Assembly: GCF_003576645.1 (NCBI RefSeq)
Contig: NC_044916.1
Span: 7,323,002-7,387,001 of the forward strand
DNA length: 64,000 nucleotides
Direction: 5' to 3'
Source of the DNA: Ipomoea triloba
Taxonomy: Eukaryota > Streptophyta > Magnoliopsida > Solanales > Convolvulaceae
This document shows positions 1 to 11,455 of this stretch, one piece after another; positions within the stretch are counted from its first letter, which is position 1; the number at the start of each line of letters is the position of its first letter. The translations under genes were made by a program, and so were the position numbers. The notes under the pieces are model-generated. The model did no database searches and was not told where the DNA came from. It worked only from the letters and a program-made list of their open reading frames with translations.

Positions 1-269
1 CCAAAGAAGTGGATGAGGAGCAAATGGCTTGAAACGATTCAAAATTTGGTTGTTGTTACAATTATGTAGTGGTAAAATTACATATTTTTCTATTTCTAAA
101 AGTTATTTTTTGCGGAGAAGTTTCTGTGTATTTTCTTTTTTGTAATTTGGTTTGGTTGTTGTTATAACTATGTTGTAATGAAATTACTTTCTATTCCTAT
201 ATATCTCTTAGTTATGTTCCTTTTGAAATATTTTATCATACTCTGCATATTATTATGATTTTGTGATAG

Positions 270-332
270 GACAACACCGGTAATCCTCCTGGTATAATCA
301 GAGATGAAGAAGTGGATCTATTGCCTAAATAA
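270..332 (+). CDS. Possible last exon of an unidentified upstream gene (partial)
   Basis: After a TTGTGATAG acceptor-like site there is an open stretch of 20 codons (ending DEEVDLLPK) that closes with TAA and is followed at once by AT-rich repeat. Base 1 onward also reads as protein-like codons (PKKWMRSKWLE). The two could be the last exons of a gene lying mostly left of the window. I do not recognise the family, and a chance open frame is possible. Confidence 0.2.
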   Translation, partial: DNTGNPPGIIRDEEVDLLPK

Positions 333-1269
333 TAATATAATTTTTATGCATTGATATAATCCTACTATGTTAAGATAATAATAGTAATAATAATAATAAC
401 AATAATAATAATAATAATAATAATCTATAATAATAACAATAATACTCTATAATAATAATAACATAAAATTCTTAATATAATTTCAATTAAAATAAGAAAC
501 AGTTGCCATTGGGATGCTTTGAATGCTTTGTTGAAGAAGGAATCCATCATTCACATCTTGACTCTCTATCTAAGGCGCCAACGCACACCAAAATCATATT
601 TGATAAATTGGTTAATATATACAGTAATTTGTCTAATTATTGAATTAATTACCCTATATAAAAATAGACTATTAAAAGGTGTGAAATGGAGTAATAATAT
701 AAACTTTTAAAATAGGTTAATCAATTGATAAAATGGCATATAATATTGTGTATACTAATCTGTATTCTGTAGTAAGGAATAGCCTATTAAAAGGTAATAA
801 ATTATGGTAAAATGGTGATAAAATGACTTAATTATTAATATATGTATAGTAATTTATCTAACTATTGACTTAATTACCCAATATAAAAAAAAAACAGACT
901 ATTAAAATGTGTGAGCGAAAATAATAAAAAAAAAAACAGACTATTAAAATGTGTGAGCGAAAATAATAATAAAAAAAACAGACTATTAAAATGTGTGAGC
1001 GAAAATAATAATAAAAAAAACAGACTATTAAAATGTGTGAGCGAAAATAATAATAATATAAACTTTAAAAACAGGCTAATTAATGGAGAAAACAATGTGT
1101 ATACTAATTTTTAGTACTTAATTACCTTATATAAAAATAACATATTAAAAGGTAATAAATTATGTTAATAAAAGGTGAGAAAATGACATAATTAGTAATA
1201 TATGCATAGTAATATGTCTAATTATTGACTTAATTACCCTATATAAAAATATGGTTACCCTAATTTGTC

Positions 1270-1305
<36 letters not shown>

Positions 1306-2080
1306 TATACGAATACAAATCCAAAGGTAGGTAGGTTGCTATAAAATTTGATTAAAAATAGATATATATCTAATTATTGACTTAATTACCCTAATTTGTC
1401 TAATTATTGTCCAATTACCAAAATCATATTTGATAAAAAATAGATATCAAAATCATACAAAATTTAAATGCTAATTTTTTAATTTCTAAATGTAATTATT
1501 TTAATTATAAATCTATCAATATAAATTATAATTTACCAAAATTATACTATAGAATTTGCCTATACATATTATGGAGTAATAAATATTATATGTGTATATA
1601 TACAATGTAATAAATAGTAATTATGGGTAATTAGTTATTAGTAATTATGGTAATTCCTTATTAATAATTATGGTAATTATTTTGATAGTATATTTGTATT
1701 TTATAGATTAATACATATACGTGCATTAATGTAATAGTGTTATATCACTGAAAAATGTTTATGGTAATTAATTATTATGATAGTAATCCCCTCACCAACT
1801 TTAGATGTCGTTGATCAAATTAATTAGTACACGTGTGACATAAACACTGCAGAAGGTCGAACATATTTAATATATAATAATAATAATAATTTTTGTATGT
1901 ACGAATTGATATTCCTATTAGCGAAAAGTAATTAATTTAGTTTAATTGACTAATAATAATTGCCTAATAATTATTATGGTAATTAAGCTAAATATTGGTC
2001 GTTGAATTTATTTTTATACTCCGTAATAATTAAAGTTAAATTATTTCTCATTTTTCCTATTTATTTTTGTAATAATATAA
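333..2080. repeat. AT-rich repeat tract with a ~42-bp minisatellite
   Basis: No gene is visible. The tract holds imperfect TAA/AAT microsatellite (about 380-470), about four tandem copies of a 41-45 bp unit containing 'CAGACTATTAAAATG' and 'TGTGAGCGAAAATAAT' (about 888-1060), an (AT)n run near 1277-1303, and long runs of 'TAATTA' words. The peptides encoded across the minisatellite are only the repeat translated. Confidence 0.6.
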
Positions 2081-2460
2081 TTACTTAAGTTATATTAAAT
2101 ATAGATCTTTTTAAGATAATTGTAAACAAACAAGTCATATATTATTCAATTAATTAAGTGATACTTTTGCACTAATCTTATAATCAAATAAATGTACATA
2201 TTCAATATTATATATTTTTAAAAAAATAATTTTATATTTAATTTTATTATCTAAATAAATAATACAAAAATTTATCCGTGAATCAAATATGCTTTGATTC
2301 AAGCAAAGAAAACATCAGAAAACATAATCAATCCAACTAATTTCATCAATTGCACTATATAATATTCGATGTTATAATTTATATAATTGTATATCGATCC
2401 AAATATTTTTAAAATATTATAACAAATTCATTCCGTGCAACGCACGGGCAAAAATACTAG
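2080..2460 (+). mobile_element. Helitron 3' end
   Basis: The tract ends with a hairpin (CCGTGCAACGCACGG) followed about 10 bp later by CTAG and then T. This is the plant Helitron 3' signature (hairpin, CTRR, A/T target). Its last ~350 bp match, in inverse orientation, the 3' part of the element at 38527-39906: both contain the 'TATCGATCCAAATATT', 'TTTGCACTAATCTTATAATC' and 'TCTTTTTAAGAT' type words. The 5' end was not located; it could lie in the AT-rich tract upstream. No Rep/helicase ORF is present, so this copy is non-autonomous. Confidence 0.65.
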
Positions 2461-2679
2461 TATATACAAAAAGAAAAAAAAGTACTACGTACTAAATAGA
2501 GCCAAATTTAAGCTACTGAACTAAAATAAATAGTTCATTAGAAAGTAATCTTTTCAATTTACTATATTATAAAGACTCACTAAGGGTTACATGCCCTTCA
2601 AATGTGTCCATTGTAAATTCTTTGAAAAATAGTGTATTGATAATGGATGGGTTTAGTGTCAACTCTCAATGTATCTCAT

Positions 2680-3390
2680 CAGCATCCCAGCCTTTTTCTA
2701 TAACAACTTGTTGGGAATTATAGAAACAAAGAAACGAACAGTTTTGGAATGCAAGAAGTCATATTTCTACTAAGGCAGCTGCAACTAAATCTAGGGTTTT
2801 CTTGGAGGAGTGGAGGAAGGCATCACCCAAAGTTGCAAACATGTTACCAAAGAGCCCAAACGTCAATGGACTACTCCATAGACCGGATATCTCAAGATGA
2901 ATGTCGACACTGCCATTGACAAGAACAACAACAAGATGGGTTTTGGATGCATCATCAGAGATGAGAATGGGAGCTTCGTTGCAGCAAAAACATTTCAATG
3001 GCGAGACAATTATACTCTGAGAGAAGCGGAGGCAGTGGCAATCCGAGAAGCATTGGGCTGGATTAAAGAGATGGAGTTGGACAAAATTCAAGTTGAAACG
3101 GATGCACTCACGGTTGTGCAAAGTCTGAAGCATGACATGTGAGCATCGTCTTTCCATTTACTGATTAATGATATTAAAAACTTATTGAGTAGTTTTTTTA
3201 ATGTGTTTTTATGTTTTGCTAAACGATTAGCGAACCGGGCAGCTCACGCTTTGGCTAAGTAGTCCATTTTTATGTCTGGTTGTTCGGAGTAATTTCCTGA
3301 CCCTCCTGACTTTTTATGTAACATTGTATCTTTGGAATGATTAATCTACGTTGTTTTTGTTTTCAAAAAAAAAAAATAAAAAATAAAAAA
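2680..3390 (+). pseudogene. LINE (L1-type) 3' fragment with RNase H domain and poly(A)
   Basis: Frame fragments upstream of 2897 read like the linker before a plant RNase H (RVT_3-type) domain (WELWKQRNEQFWNAR, then FLEEWRKASPKVANM). From 2897 an 81-residue frame follows: NVDTAIDKN, GFGCIIRDENGSFVAA, an LREAEAVAIREAL helix and VETDALTVVQSL, which are family-typical positions including the D-E-D acidic residues. A further stretch after a stop reads RLANRAAHALAK, the usual end of the domain. The sequence then runs into an A-rich tail at 3366-3390. Stop codons and the missing reverse transcriptase show a 5'-truncated, dead LINE remnant. The overlapping minus-strand ORF is a shadow. Confidence 0.75.
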
Positions 3391-3523
3391 TGGTAGGCAA
3401 TAGACGTAAAAAGGGGAAAATCTGTTGGCTCTTTTAAAAATCACGAATCCACTGCCAACTTGTCAAGGGTTTATCAATTTTCAGTTCATTTCAGGCCAAA
3501 GGGTTTATTGAGAACCAGGGTAC

Positions 3524-3541
3524 GAGAGAGAGAGAGAGAGA
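3524..3541 (+). promoter_or_regulatory. (GA)n tract just upstream of the Alba start codon
   Basis: A run of nine GA dinucleotides lies 10 bp before the ATG at 3551, probably in the 5' leader. GA/CT tracts are common in plant core promoters and 5' UTRs, where GAGA-binding (BBR/BPC) proteins can act. A role here is inferred from position only. Confidence 0.4.
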
Positions 3542-3550
3542 AGTAGAAGA

Positions 3551-6500
3551 ATGGAGGCCATAACAGAGGGAGTGAACGACTTGAAGATTGCTTCTAACAA
3601 CTCCGAACCCCAGAAGAAGAACCGTATCCAAGTCTCCAACACTAAGAAATCGCTCTTCTTCTATGTCAATCTCTCCAAGGTAATCTCTCGCCCTTCTCTC
3701 GTTGTAGATGTTTTTGAATACCTATTCGAGATTCTGAACCTATTTTTATGGTTTTTTTGTGAATCGTGGCTGTTCCTTGTATACCACTCTGTGTTAGTAC
3801 AAAGATACTTTTCTTTGTTGGGAGGGGTGAGGCGAGGCAGGGCAGGGCTGGGCGGTGTTTGCGTTGAAAGTTTGGATATCACAAACTTTTGGGGTCTGAA
3901 TTCATTTACTAGCTGCGATAGGATTTTAGGATTCTGTGGTTTTAATATGCGAAAATTATGGCAAAATGCTGGCACAATTTATTTTTATTGGCTAGATTGG
4001 TTTTATCTTCCTTCATTTATTGTTAGTGCTGGATTGGTGAAACAAAAGTTGTGAGGATTAATTAAACAATTGCCTAAGGATGGTTTTGTTTGGTCTCTAA
4101 GTTTTCATGGTATTGTATGTTTAGTGGTGCTAGGATTTTTCTAATAGGTAGATGTTAAGGGGTAGCTTAAGATATGGTGCTTGATGATTTGCTTGATGTG
4201 CACAACAATTGTTGTTGCTTACTAAGTTACTCTTTTGGCTGAAAATATAAGATGCTATTTTCTCCAAAACATAGAGCTCAAAGAACAATGGTGAGGCAGA
4301 AAAAGATGCTTAAGATGTCTGATAATTAAATGCTCTGAAGTTCTATACTGTTCCATTTCTTATTAATCAACTTTTTTTTTTCCTTTCTGCTTGGAAGGGT
4401 TATAAGATTGATTATTTTGTCTGTTTTTTCAGTGTCATTAAGTGGATTCACCATTGCATTTTGGTTTCATGTCCTGAACTATGTTTCAAATCAAATTTAA
4501 TTAATATATTTTGAACAATTCAGTTTCACTTCACTCTAAGTATATGGGATTACTCATAAATTATTAAACTATAAAATCTTCTCCTTGGCCTTTGCTGATA
4601 ATCCTTGGACTTAAAATGTCTTTAATAGGGATTGTTATTTGTTAGAATGCTGTCAACAGATGTATATGTTCATGTATGCTCACAGAAGTTTATTGAAGAA
4701 ATACTTTCTTCTTCTACTACTACTAGTACTATTACTATTATTATTAATCATTTTTTAATCTCTTGGATCTGTGGGGTGTGGATATTCTCATGTGTTGAAT
4801 GGTTATTTGTCTGCAGAGGTACATGCAGCAATACAATGAAGTGGAACTCTCTGCACTTGGAATGGGTATATTCCTCTACTCAATTTTATATCAATACTTT
4901 TTTCTTTTTGGATAGGTACAATAGCATTTTAAAGATCCAAAGAGAAACCCAGGACAGACACCTTTATTAAGTCTGTTTCTTTTACTAATATTGAATGGAT
5001 AGCTTGGATTTTTTTACGTCTTCATTGTTTGGTTATCTTCTATATTTCATTGCATTTTTTGTTGTTCAATGGAACTTGGTGCTTTACCTTTGAATGTACT
5101 ACTGTGAGGGGTATTAGTAACTATGACTGATGAGGGATTGGAGAGAGAAAGGAAGAAGACCAAAATAGGACAATAAGAGTAAAGGGAGGGAGAAACTGTG
5201 GTTAGGAGAAATTGAACCAGAAGGGCTGCTGAAATAATGAAAGGCCTAGACCAGGCCAAAGGAAACTAAAGAGAATTTAGAGAATTAAACAATAAAATAT
5301 TGGAATATGAAATTTTAAAAGTAAATTGTGCACTATTTTATTTTATATATAACGTAAACATAAAACATGGCTAATTTTTTTTTCCTCCTATCCCTCTGCA
5401 TTCCACATAAATGACTCGCAATCATCTCAACTTAATTAGGCCATTCTTGTTGGACTGGCTATATGGTTGCAACTTCTTAAATTCTAACTTTGCTGTAACC
5501 CTTACACTAGCAAATCTTTCTTAACAACTTCAACTCAGGTAAGTTTTGTTATACGTCTCTGTCCTATCTCCTACTACCAATTATCACTCTTAAATGGTGC
5601 ATCCATCGGTCTATGTTGAATGTACAAGTTTATTTGCTATGGACTTTAGTGGCCTGAGATATAAATAAGATTAACTCATGAGCTTCAGTGACTTGATGAC
5701 TTCCTTTTTCAGGCTCTTTATAAAACACTAGGGTTGCAGAACTTATTCACTAGCTGATTTTGTCACCATTTGCATTAAAGCCTCTTCTTTGGAAAACTGA
5801 AAACTATGATGAACAGACTTGCTAGCTTAACAAAAATTTTCAATCTTATCCTACACTACAAATAAATTAGGAAGTTCGACATTTTGGAGTTTAATCTTAG
5901 ATTTGGAGATTTGGTATGTTTTAGAGTTTAGAGTTGGTGCTGTCTTTGGTCTAAACTCTAAAAAAAAGTTAATAAAGAGTGAGAAAAGAATAAAAACATT
6001 ATGCTCATTAAGATTACCTTAATAAATGCTGGACAAATAGGATTTTTGTTTTCCACCCAACCATTGAGCGGTAGTTAATTGCTAAATTGGATCCATTTGG
6101 TTGTCTACCCTTATTCTTTTAATTACTGCATAAATTAAAAGCTACTCCGTATTAATTAATGTTGAATGGAATAGGACAGTGAAGCCTATTTGTTCTTCTA
6201 GGAAGTAAAGAATACAATCATTTTTGTTAACATACATGGATTAGAAGCCTATTCATTTTTTCACAATGAATTCATTTAGTCAACAAGAAAAAGAAATGTT
6301 AAAAGAAATTATTTGAGGATTGACTCATAGCTTAAATTTTTTATAGCATCACATCTCCCATTCTCATTAAATTATTCTGATGCCTGCTGTTCCCACAGTT
6401 TAACTTGCAGTTTTGTTTTTACAGCTATTTCAACAGTTGTTACTGTTGCTGAAATTCTCAAGAACAATGGATTTGCTGTTGAAAAGAGTAAGGCTTCTGT

Positions 6501-7145
6501 TTCTCCAGCTCCCTACCATGATATATCTTTCATCATATGTTTTCCTAGTAGTGTTTCTTGAATCTTGAGGCCTTAATAAGCATTCCGGTTTCTATGTTGT
6601 ATGCAGAGATTAGGACACTTAGTGTTTACATGAAGGATCATCCAGAAAGTCGGCCTGTACCAAAGGCTAAGGTAAGTTTTGAGTATGCTTTGTGCATAAA
6701 GTATTAAGTGCTACAGATTGGATGCATCATGCAATCTTGGCCCATCAACTGTGACCAGTTGCAATTTTAGCCCATTCTTTCACAGTTTGCAATTTATATC
6801 AACTATTTTTAGTAGCCATTTTGTCCATTTCCAATTTTGGTCAAATTTGACCTGGCTCAGCTTCTTAATATGGAGTTGTTCAATTTGGCATTGTTTGCAC
6901 AACCTCTGATATCACTCCATAATTGTCTGTGCATTTCTGAACCAGTTCACTAAATGTTCTACGCCACTTACTATTGTCTGAAAAAGATTGAGCAATTTTG
7001 AACGTTTTTCTCACTAGTCAAGGATGGATTCATACATGGTTTTGTGTTTGCTTAGATTGAGATAGTGCTTGGAAAGACGGACAACTTCGAAGAGCTGATG
7101 GCTGCTGAAGCAGAGCGACTTGATGATGACGGTGTGGAAGGCTAG
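3551..7145 (+). CDS. Alba-domain DNA/RNA-binding protein (At2g34160-like), five exons
   Basis: Small chromatin- and RNA-binding protein of the Alba superfamily; plant members bind DNA, RNA and R-loops in nucleus and cytoplasm. Exons: 3551-3679, 4817-4865, 6425-6487, 6607-6671 and 7056-7145. All junctions are GT-AG with matching phases, giving 131 residues, about the size I recall for Arabidopsis At2g34160. The N-terminus carries KKNRIQVSNTKKSLFFYVNL, the typical opening strand; then YMQQYNEVELSALGM, VTVAEILKNNGFAVEKK and a C-terminal strand (AKIEIVLGKTDNFEELMAA). The ATG is the first in frame and sits just after a GA-rich leader. No RGG tail is present, so this is the short form. Long introns 1 (1.1 kb) and 2 (1.6 kb) show no recognisable gene. 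No damage is seen; likely functional and broadly expressed. Confidence 0.93.
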
Positions 7146-7936
7146 ACGACTAAATCCTTGTGCTCTCCAGTGACGAAGTAAATTTAGCTGTTGGTACGGC
7201 TTGTGGTAGTTCAGAACACATCATCATTTGTGTAGAAATGGTTGTTTCAGTTCAAGATTAAATTGATATTGCAGGATATGCTTGGCTTGATTATTAACAA
7301 TATACAGTGCATTGCATGTTATTATTTTGTGTGCAATCAGCTTGTAACTATGCCATAAACTTTAATTTAATTCAACTTTTTATTCATTATTTTGCACTGC
7401 CTTCGTCATTGTCTCTTCATCACACATACGTGGGCGGCATTGTGGCAACTCTAAAATATTAGTTAGGATGTCGTCATCGTCTTTAACTTCCCTTTGAAAA
7501 TGGTATTTGCACAACTACATGCCCGTCTGGAGAGCTTGCTGAGTGCATCCGTTGCGATAAAGTGGGGCTGTCGAGGTTTCGAGGCGACTAATTTTTGTCT
7601 TTTTTTTTCTGGGGTTGTGCCCTTCCTATTCATCCAAAAAAAAAAAAAAAAACTAGAAATGTCAAATTCTATGATACTAATAATAAGAATGTCATTTCAT
7701 GACATTTTTTTTAAATAAAATAAAATAATATTTTTACTGTACTTTTCATAAAGAAAGGGTTCGAGTCTCATCTTAATTAGAATTGATATAATTGTTAAAC
7801 ATATATTATTATTAATTGGGTAGAATGTACTAAAAAACATAATATTTTTACTTTCGAATATATACATTAATTTTATTTGTAAAGGCATACATTTATTACA
7901 ACGTGCTACCTCACAAATTACAATAGTTTTATCGTA
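7146..7936. other. Alba 3' UTR and intergenic DNA
   Basis: The first few hundred bases are probably the Alba 3' UTR. A stretch at about 7430-7653 ends in a long A-run (7637-7653) and may be a retroposed 3' end, although its ORF (74 codons) resembles nothing I know. The rest is AT-rich with no visible gene. Confidence 0.4.
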
Positions 7937-8111
7937 GCCAAAGACCTTGTGGTTAAGTGGCACCCAGTGTCCCGATTAGTACGCTCACATGGATGATGGG
8001 GGAGTGGGTTCGAGCCTCAGTGGAGGCAACTGTTGACTCGTTGTGCTTCAGTAGGTTAAGACAGTAGCTACATTATAACAGAGTCAATAGTACTCAAAAA
8101 AAAAAAAAAAA
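7937..8111 (+). mobile_element. tRNA-derived SINE
   Basis: It begins 'GCCAAAGACCTTGTGG', has an A-box-like TGGTTAAGTGG and a good B box (GGTTCGAGCCTC) spaced as in a pol III promoter, and ends in 16 A residues. The same family occurs inverted at 24698-24868 and truncated at 55736-55803. Confidence 0.75.
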
Positions 8112-9869
8112 GGATTAGGGTGCATGTAGCAATGTGCACCCATGCATATCTACTTTTCTCTTTAATTTTTTTTTTCAATTTAACTTTATTTATTTATTTA
8201 TTTTTACACAAATAAAATTAATGTATATATAATTAAAAAGCTCTAATTGAAATCTTTTAAATAACATCATATAGATATATAATTTTTTTTATAAAAATAA
8301 ATCTATAAATACATAAAGTCATTACTTTAGTGTACTTTTTATACATATTAAGATTTGTTTTTATAAACATATAGAATTAACATTATGAACCTATTATATA
8401 GTGAATGAAAATAGATATGATGTACATGCAATTTGGTGTGTATGTATATAATGTTTAGGTTGATGGGCATATAAAACAAATACTATAAACATAGTATAAG
8501 ATGAATATTGTTAAACATGAAGTACTAGTTGATTCTGTTAAAAACTTAATATAAAACAATATTATTTTGGATCAGAACCCACCCTGCAAGGTACACTTTG
8601 AATTGGTCTAGAATATGATTTTTCCAGACCTCAAGCACAATGGTCAGTGTAAATGGATGGAAAAAACATTGCTACAGCTCAAACAAATTGATAACACCTA
8701 CATTTAAGGCGTAAAAGATTCAGCTTAATTGATTGGCTTTCGCTATTGGAATTAGACTGCCTTAGATGCCCATAATCGTAGGCAAGATTTTTGTATTCTT
8801 TACTCCAAACGCACGCAAATTATTTCGTGGACCGGACCCGAGTTTTGAATGCTCTTAATTTACATATTAAATGTTTACAATTTATTTTTAAAAAATTTAA
8901 AATTTATATACTACGAACACACAATATAAATATTCACAATTTACCTTTTAAAAATTCACAATTTATATACTACAAATACACAATGTTAACATACACAATT
9001 TACGTGCTTTGACTTAAAAATATAATTTATATTCTAGAAGTTCACAATTACAATACTAAAAGTACATAATTTAAGACCATGATCTACCTCGGAAGTTGGA
9101 CCATAGTCCAGGGTATAACAACTCCCAAACGCATCAAGTCAAAGCCATTCAGGCTGGTATGACAGGTTCATAAATCATAATTAGTTATGCTCAACAGCTA
9201 TATAATAACTAACTTTCTGAATTTTGACCCATGCAATGTGCAACCGATTTCTAGTTTGGATATTATGTGTGTGAAACTGTGAATTGACGAGAATATGTGG
9301 TCAATGGTCCACATAGCTCTATCGTCGATGAATAAAAATGCACATTATTTATATATTGAATATACATTATTTAGTCGTATACAAAATAATGTATCTTCAG
9401 TGTTCAAATAATATACTTTTAAATAATGTATTTTTAGTACACAAATAATACCACTCATTACAAGTCTTAGTTCCTTTTTGTCTAAATAAAAATTTTAAGG
9501 TGAGTGTCATGTGAAACTGTCTCACCGATAGAAATAATGTATGTTCAGTACACAAATAATATCACTCATTTCAAGTCTCATCGATAGAAATGTAAAACTT
9601 ACGATGAAAATGTAATACTAATTAGAGATAAATTGATTGTTACTATTAAATTAAATTGTAATATTTATGAGTTTAAGAGTTAATTATGAGAAAAAGTATA
9701 ATACTAATCCGTGATAAATTAATTAATTAATACTTTTGAAGAAAAACACAATACTAATGAGGAAATGTGTAATGATAATTATGGATAAATTAATTATATA
9801 ATACTTATTAAGAAAAAAAAATACTCCGTAATACGTTTGAAAAATAATGTAATACTTTTAAATTAAAAC

Positions 9870-10030
9870 TAATATTTTCGTCCGTGCGTTGCACGGAATA
9901 AATTTGTTATAATATTTAAAGAATATTTGGATTAATATACAATTATATATATTATAACATCGAATATTATATAGCACATCGAATATTTGGATCGATTATG
10001 TTTTCTAATGTTTTCTTTTGAATTAGAACA
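9870..10030 (-). mobile_element. Decayed Helitron 3' end (also at 13231-13391)
   Basis: On the minus strand the sequence ends with the hairpin CCGTGCAACGCACGG and then ATTAG, a one-base departure from CTAG. The adjoining ~150 bp match the 3' ends at 2460 and 38527 ('TTATAATATT', 'CGAATATTATATAGC', 'GGATCGATTATGTTTT'). The second copy lies inside the duplicated block. Confidence 0.55.
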
Positions 10031-10332
10031 AAGAATTATTTATGAGAAACATGATAAAGAAAAATTGTACGGAGTAATGTTTATGAAAAATTTGATATGT
10101 TTAACGAATAAAGGTTTTTGATTCTTTGAAACGTCATCATAAGAGATTTTGCCAAAATTTGAAGGAAGAAAACGGTTTTAGTTGATTGATCGTTTTGGCC
10201 CTTTTACGGTTTACCACAAGTATGAAATCGAATTTAAAAATATTGGTGATGATCCCAAGTTACTAGAAGAGTCAATATTCAACGTTAATTATTACTCCGT
10301 ATATTCTCATTCGTATTCCGTGATAACTTTAC

Positions 10333-10617
10333 GAGTTATTTTCACTTTTTGATCTAACGAGTATCGAACTATTTTCATATTTGGTTCCTGACTAATAAAA
10401 TTTTTAAATTTAGATCCATAACTTTTAAATTCTTACCACATTTAATCTTTTCGATCACCGATAACCAAAAGGAGAAGAAGTCGTTTGCAGTGGCAACCGG
10501 CTAGCTCTTCGATCTTCTTCTTCGGTGAAATTTTTGCTTAGCACTAGTAGAACGGGAACCTGAAAAGAAGAAGAAGAAGAAGAAGAAGAAGAAGAAGAAG
10601 AAGAAGAAGAAGAAGAA
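10333..10617. mobile_element. Left half of a MULE, cut by the N gap
   Basis: The same left terminal inverted repeat as the complete element at 13694-14524, including the preceding TAACTTTAC, ending at the (GAA)n run where the Ns begin. Probably the same element assembled twice. Confidence 0.7.
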
Positions 10618-11455
10618 NNNNNNNNNNNNNNNNNNNNNNNNNNNNNNNNNNNNNNNNNNNNNNNNNNNNNNNNNNNNNNNNNNNNNNNNNNNNNNNNNNN
10701 NNNNNNNNNNNNNNNNNNNNNNNNNNNNNNNNNNNNNNNNNNNNNNNNNNNNNNNNNNNNNNNNNNNNNNNNNNNNNNNNNNNNNNNNNNNNNNNNNNNN
10801 NNNNNNNNNNNNNNNNNNNNNNNNNNNNNNNNNNNNNNNNNNNNNNNNNNNNNNNNNNNNNNNNNNNNNNNNNNNNNNNNNNNNNNNNNNNNNNNNNNNN
10901 NNNNNNNNNNNNNNNNNNNNNNNNNNNNNNNNNNNNNNNNNNNNNNNNNNNNNNNNNNNNNNNNNNNNNNNNNNNNNNNNNNNNNNNNNNNNNNNNNNNN
11001 NNNNNNNNNNNNNNNNNNNNNNNNNNNNNNNNNNNNNNNNNNNNNNNNNNNNNNNNNNNNNNNNNNNNNNNNNNNNNNNNNNNNNNNNNNNNNNNNNNNN
11101 NNNNNNNNNNNNNNNNNNNNNNNNNNNNNNNNNNNNNNNNNNNNNNNNNNNNNNNNNNNNNNNNNNNNNNNNNNNNNNNNNNNNNNNNNNNNNNNNNNNN
11201 NNNNNNNNNNNNNNNNNNNNNNNNNNNNNNNNNNNNNNNNNNNNNNNNNNNNNNNNNNNNNNNNNNNNNNNNNNNNNNNNNNNNNNNNNNNNNNNNNNNN
11301 NNNNNNNNNNNNNNNNNNNNNNNNNNNNNNNNNNNNNNNNNNNNNNNNNNNNNNNNNNNNNNNNNNNNNNNNNNNNNNNNNNNNNNNNNNNNNNNNNNNN
11401 NNNNNNNNNNNNNNNNNNNNNNNNNNNNNNNNNNNNNNNNNNNNNNNNNNNNNNN
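10618..11455. other. Assembly gap (838 N)
   Basis: Unknown bases. The gap starts exactly after a (GAA)n microsatellite and ends exactly at the SINE A-run, and both flanks are the same sequence. Open frames called across it are artefacts. Confidence 0.99.

Larger units (their letters stand above)
8095..10617. repeat. Left copy of a 2,523-bp direct duplication flanking an N gap
   Basis: Every stretch compared reappears at a constant offset of 3,361 bp (11456-13978), with no difference noticed. The block runs from the SINE poly(A) to the end of a (GAA)n microsatellite where the N run starts. It carries no gene, only AT-rich repeats: 'ATTCACAATTTA' and 'AATAATGTA' word arrays, a Helitron 3' remnant and half of a MULE. 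Probably an assembly duplication. Confidence 0.85.

Noticed and set aside
888..1060. CRISPR-like appearance of regular repeats
   Set aside because: Units are directly tandem without unique spacers, in plant DNA.
874..1114. Repeat-protein-like ORFs on both strands
   Set aside because: Minisatellite units whose length keeps frames open; no start context or homology.
2759..3157. 132-residue minus-strand ORF
   Set aside because: Antisense shadow of the LINE RNase H fragment.
3661..3975. 104-residue minus-strand ORF
   Set aside because: Antisense to Alba exon 1 and intron 1; no family features.
3551..4054. 167-residue single-exon reading of the Alba gene
   Set aside because: Only the first 43 codons are Alba-like; after the GTAATC donor the frame is intron.
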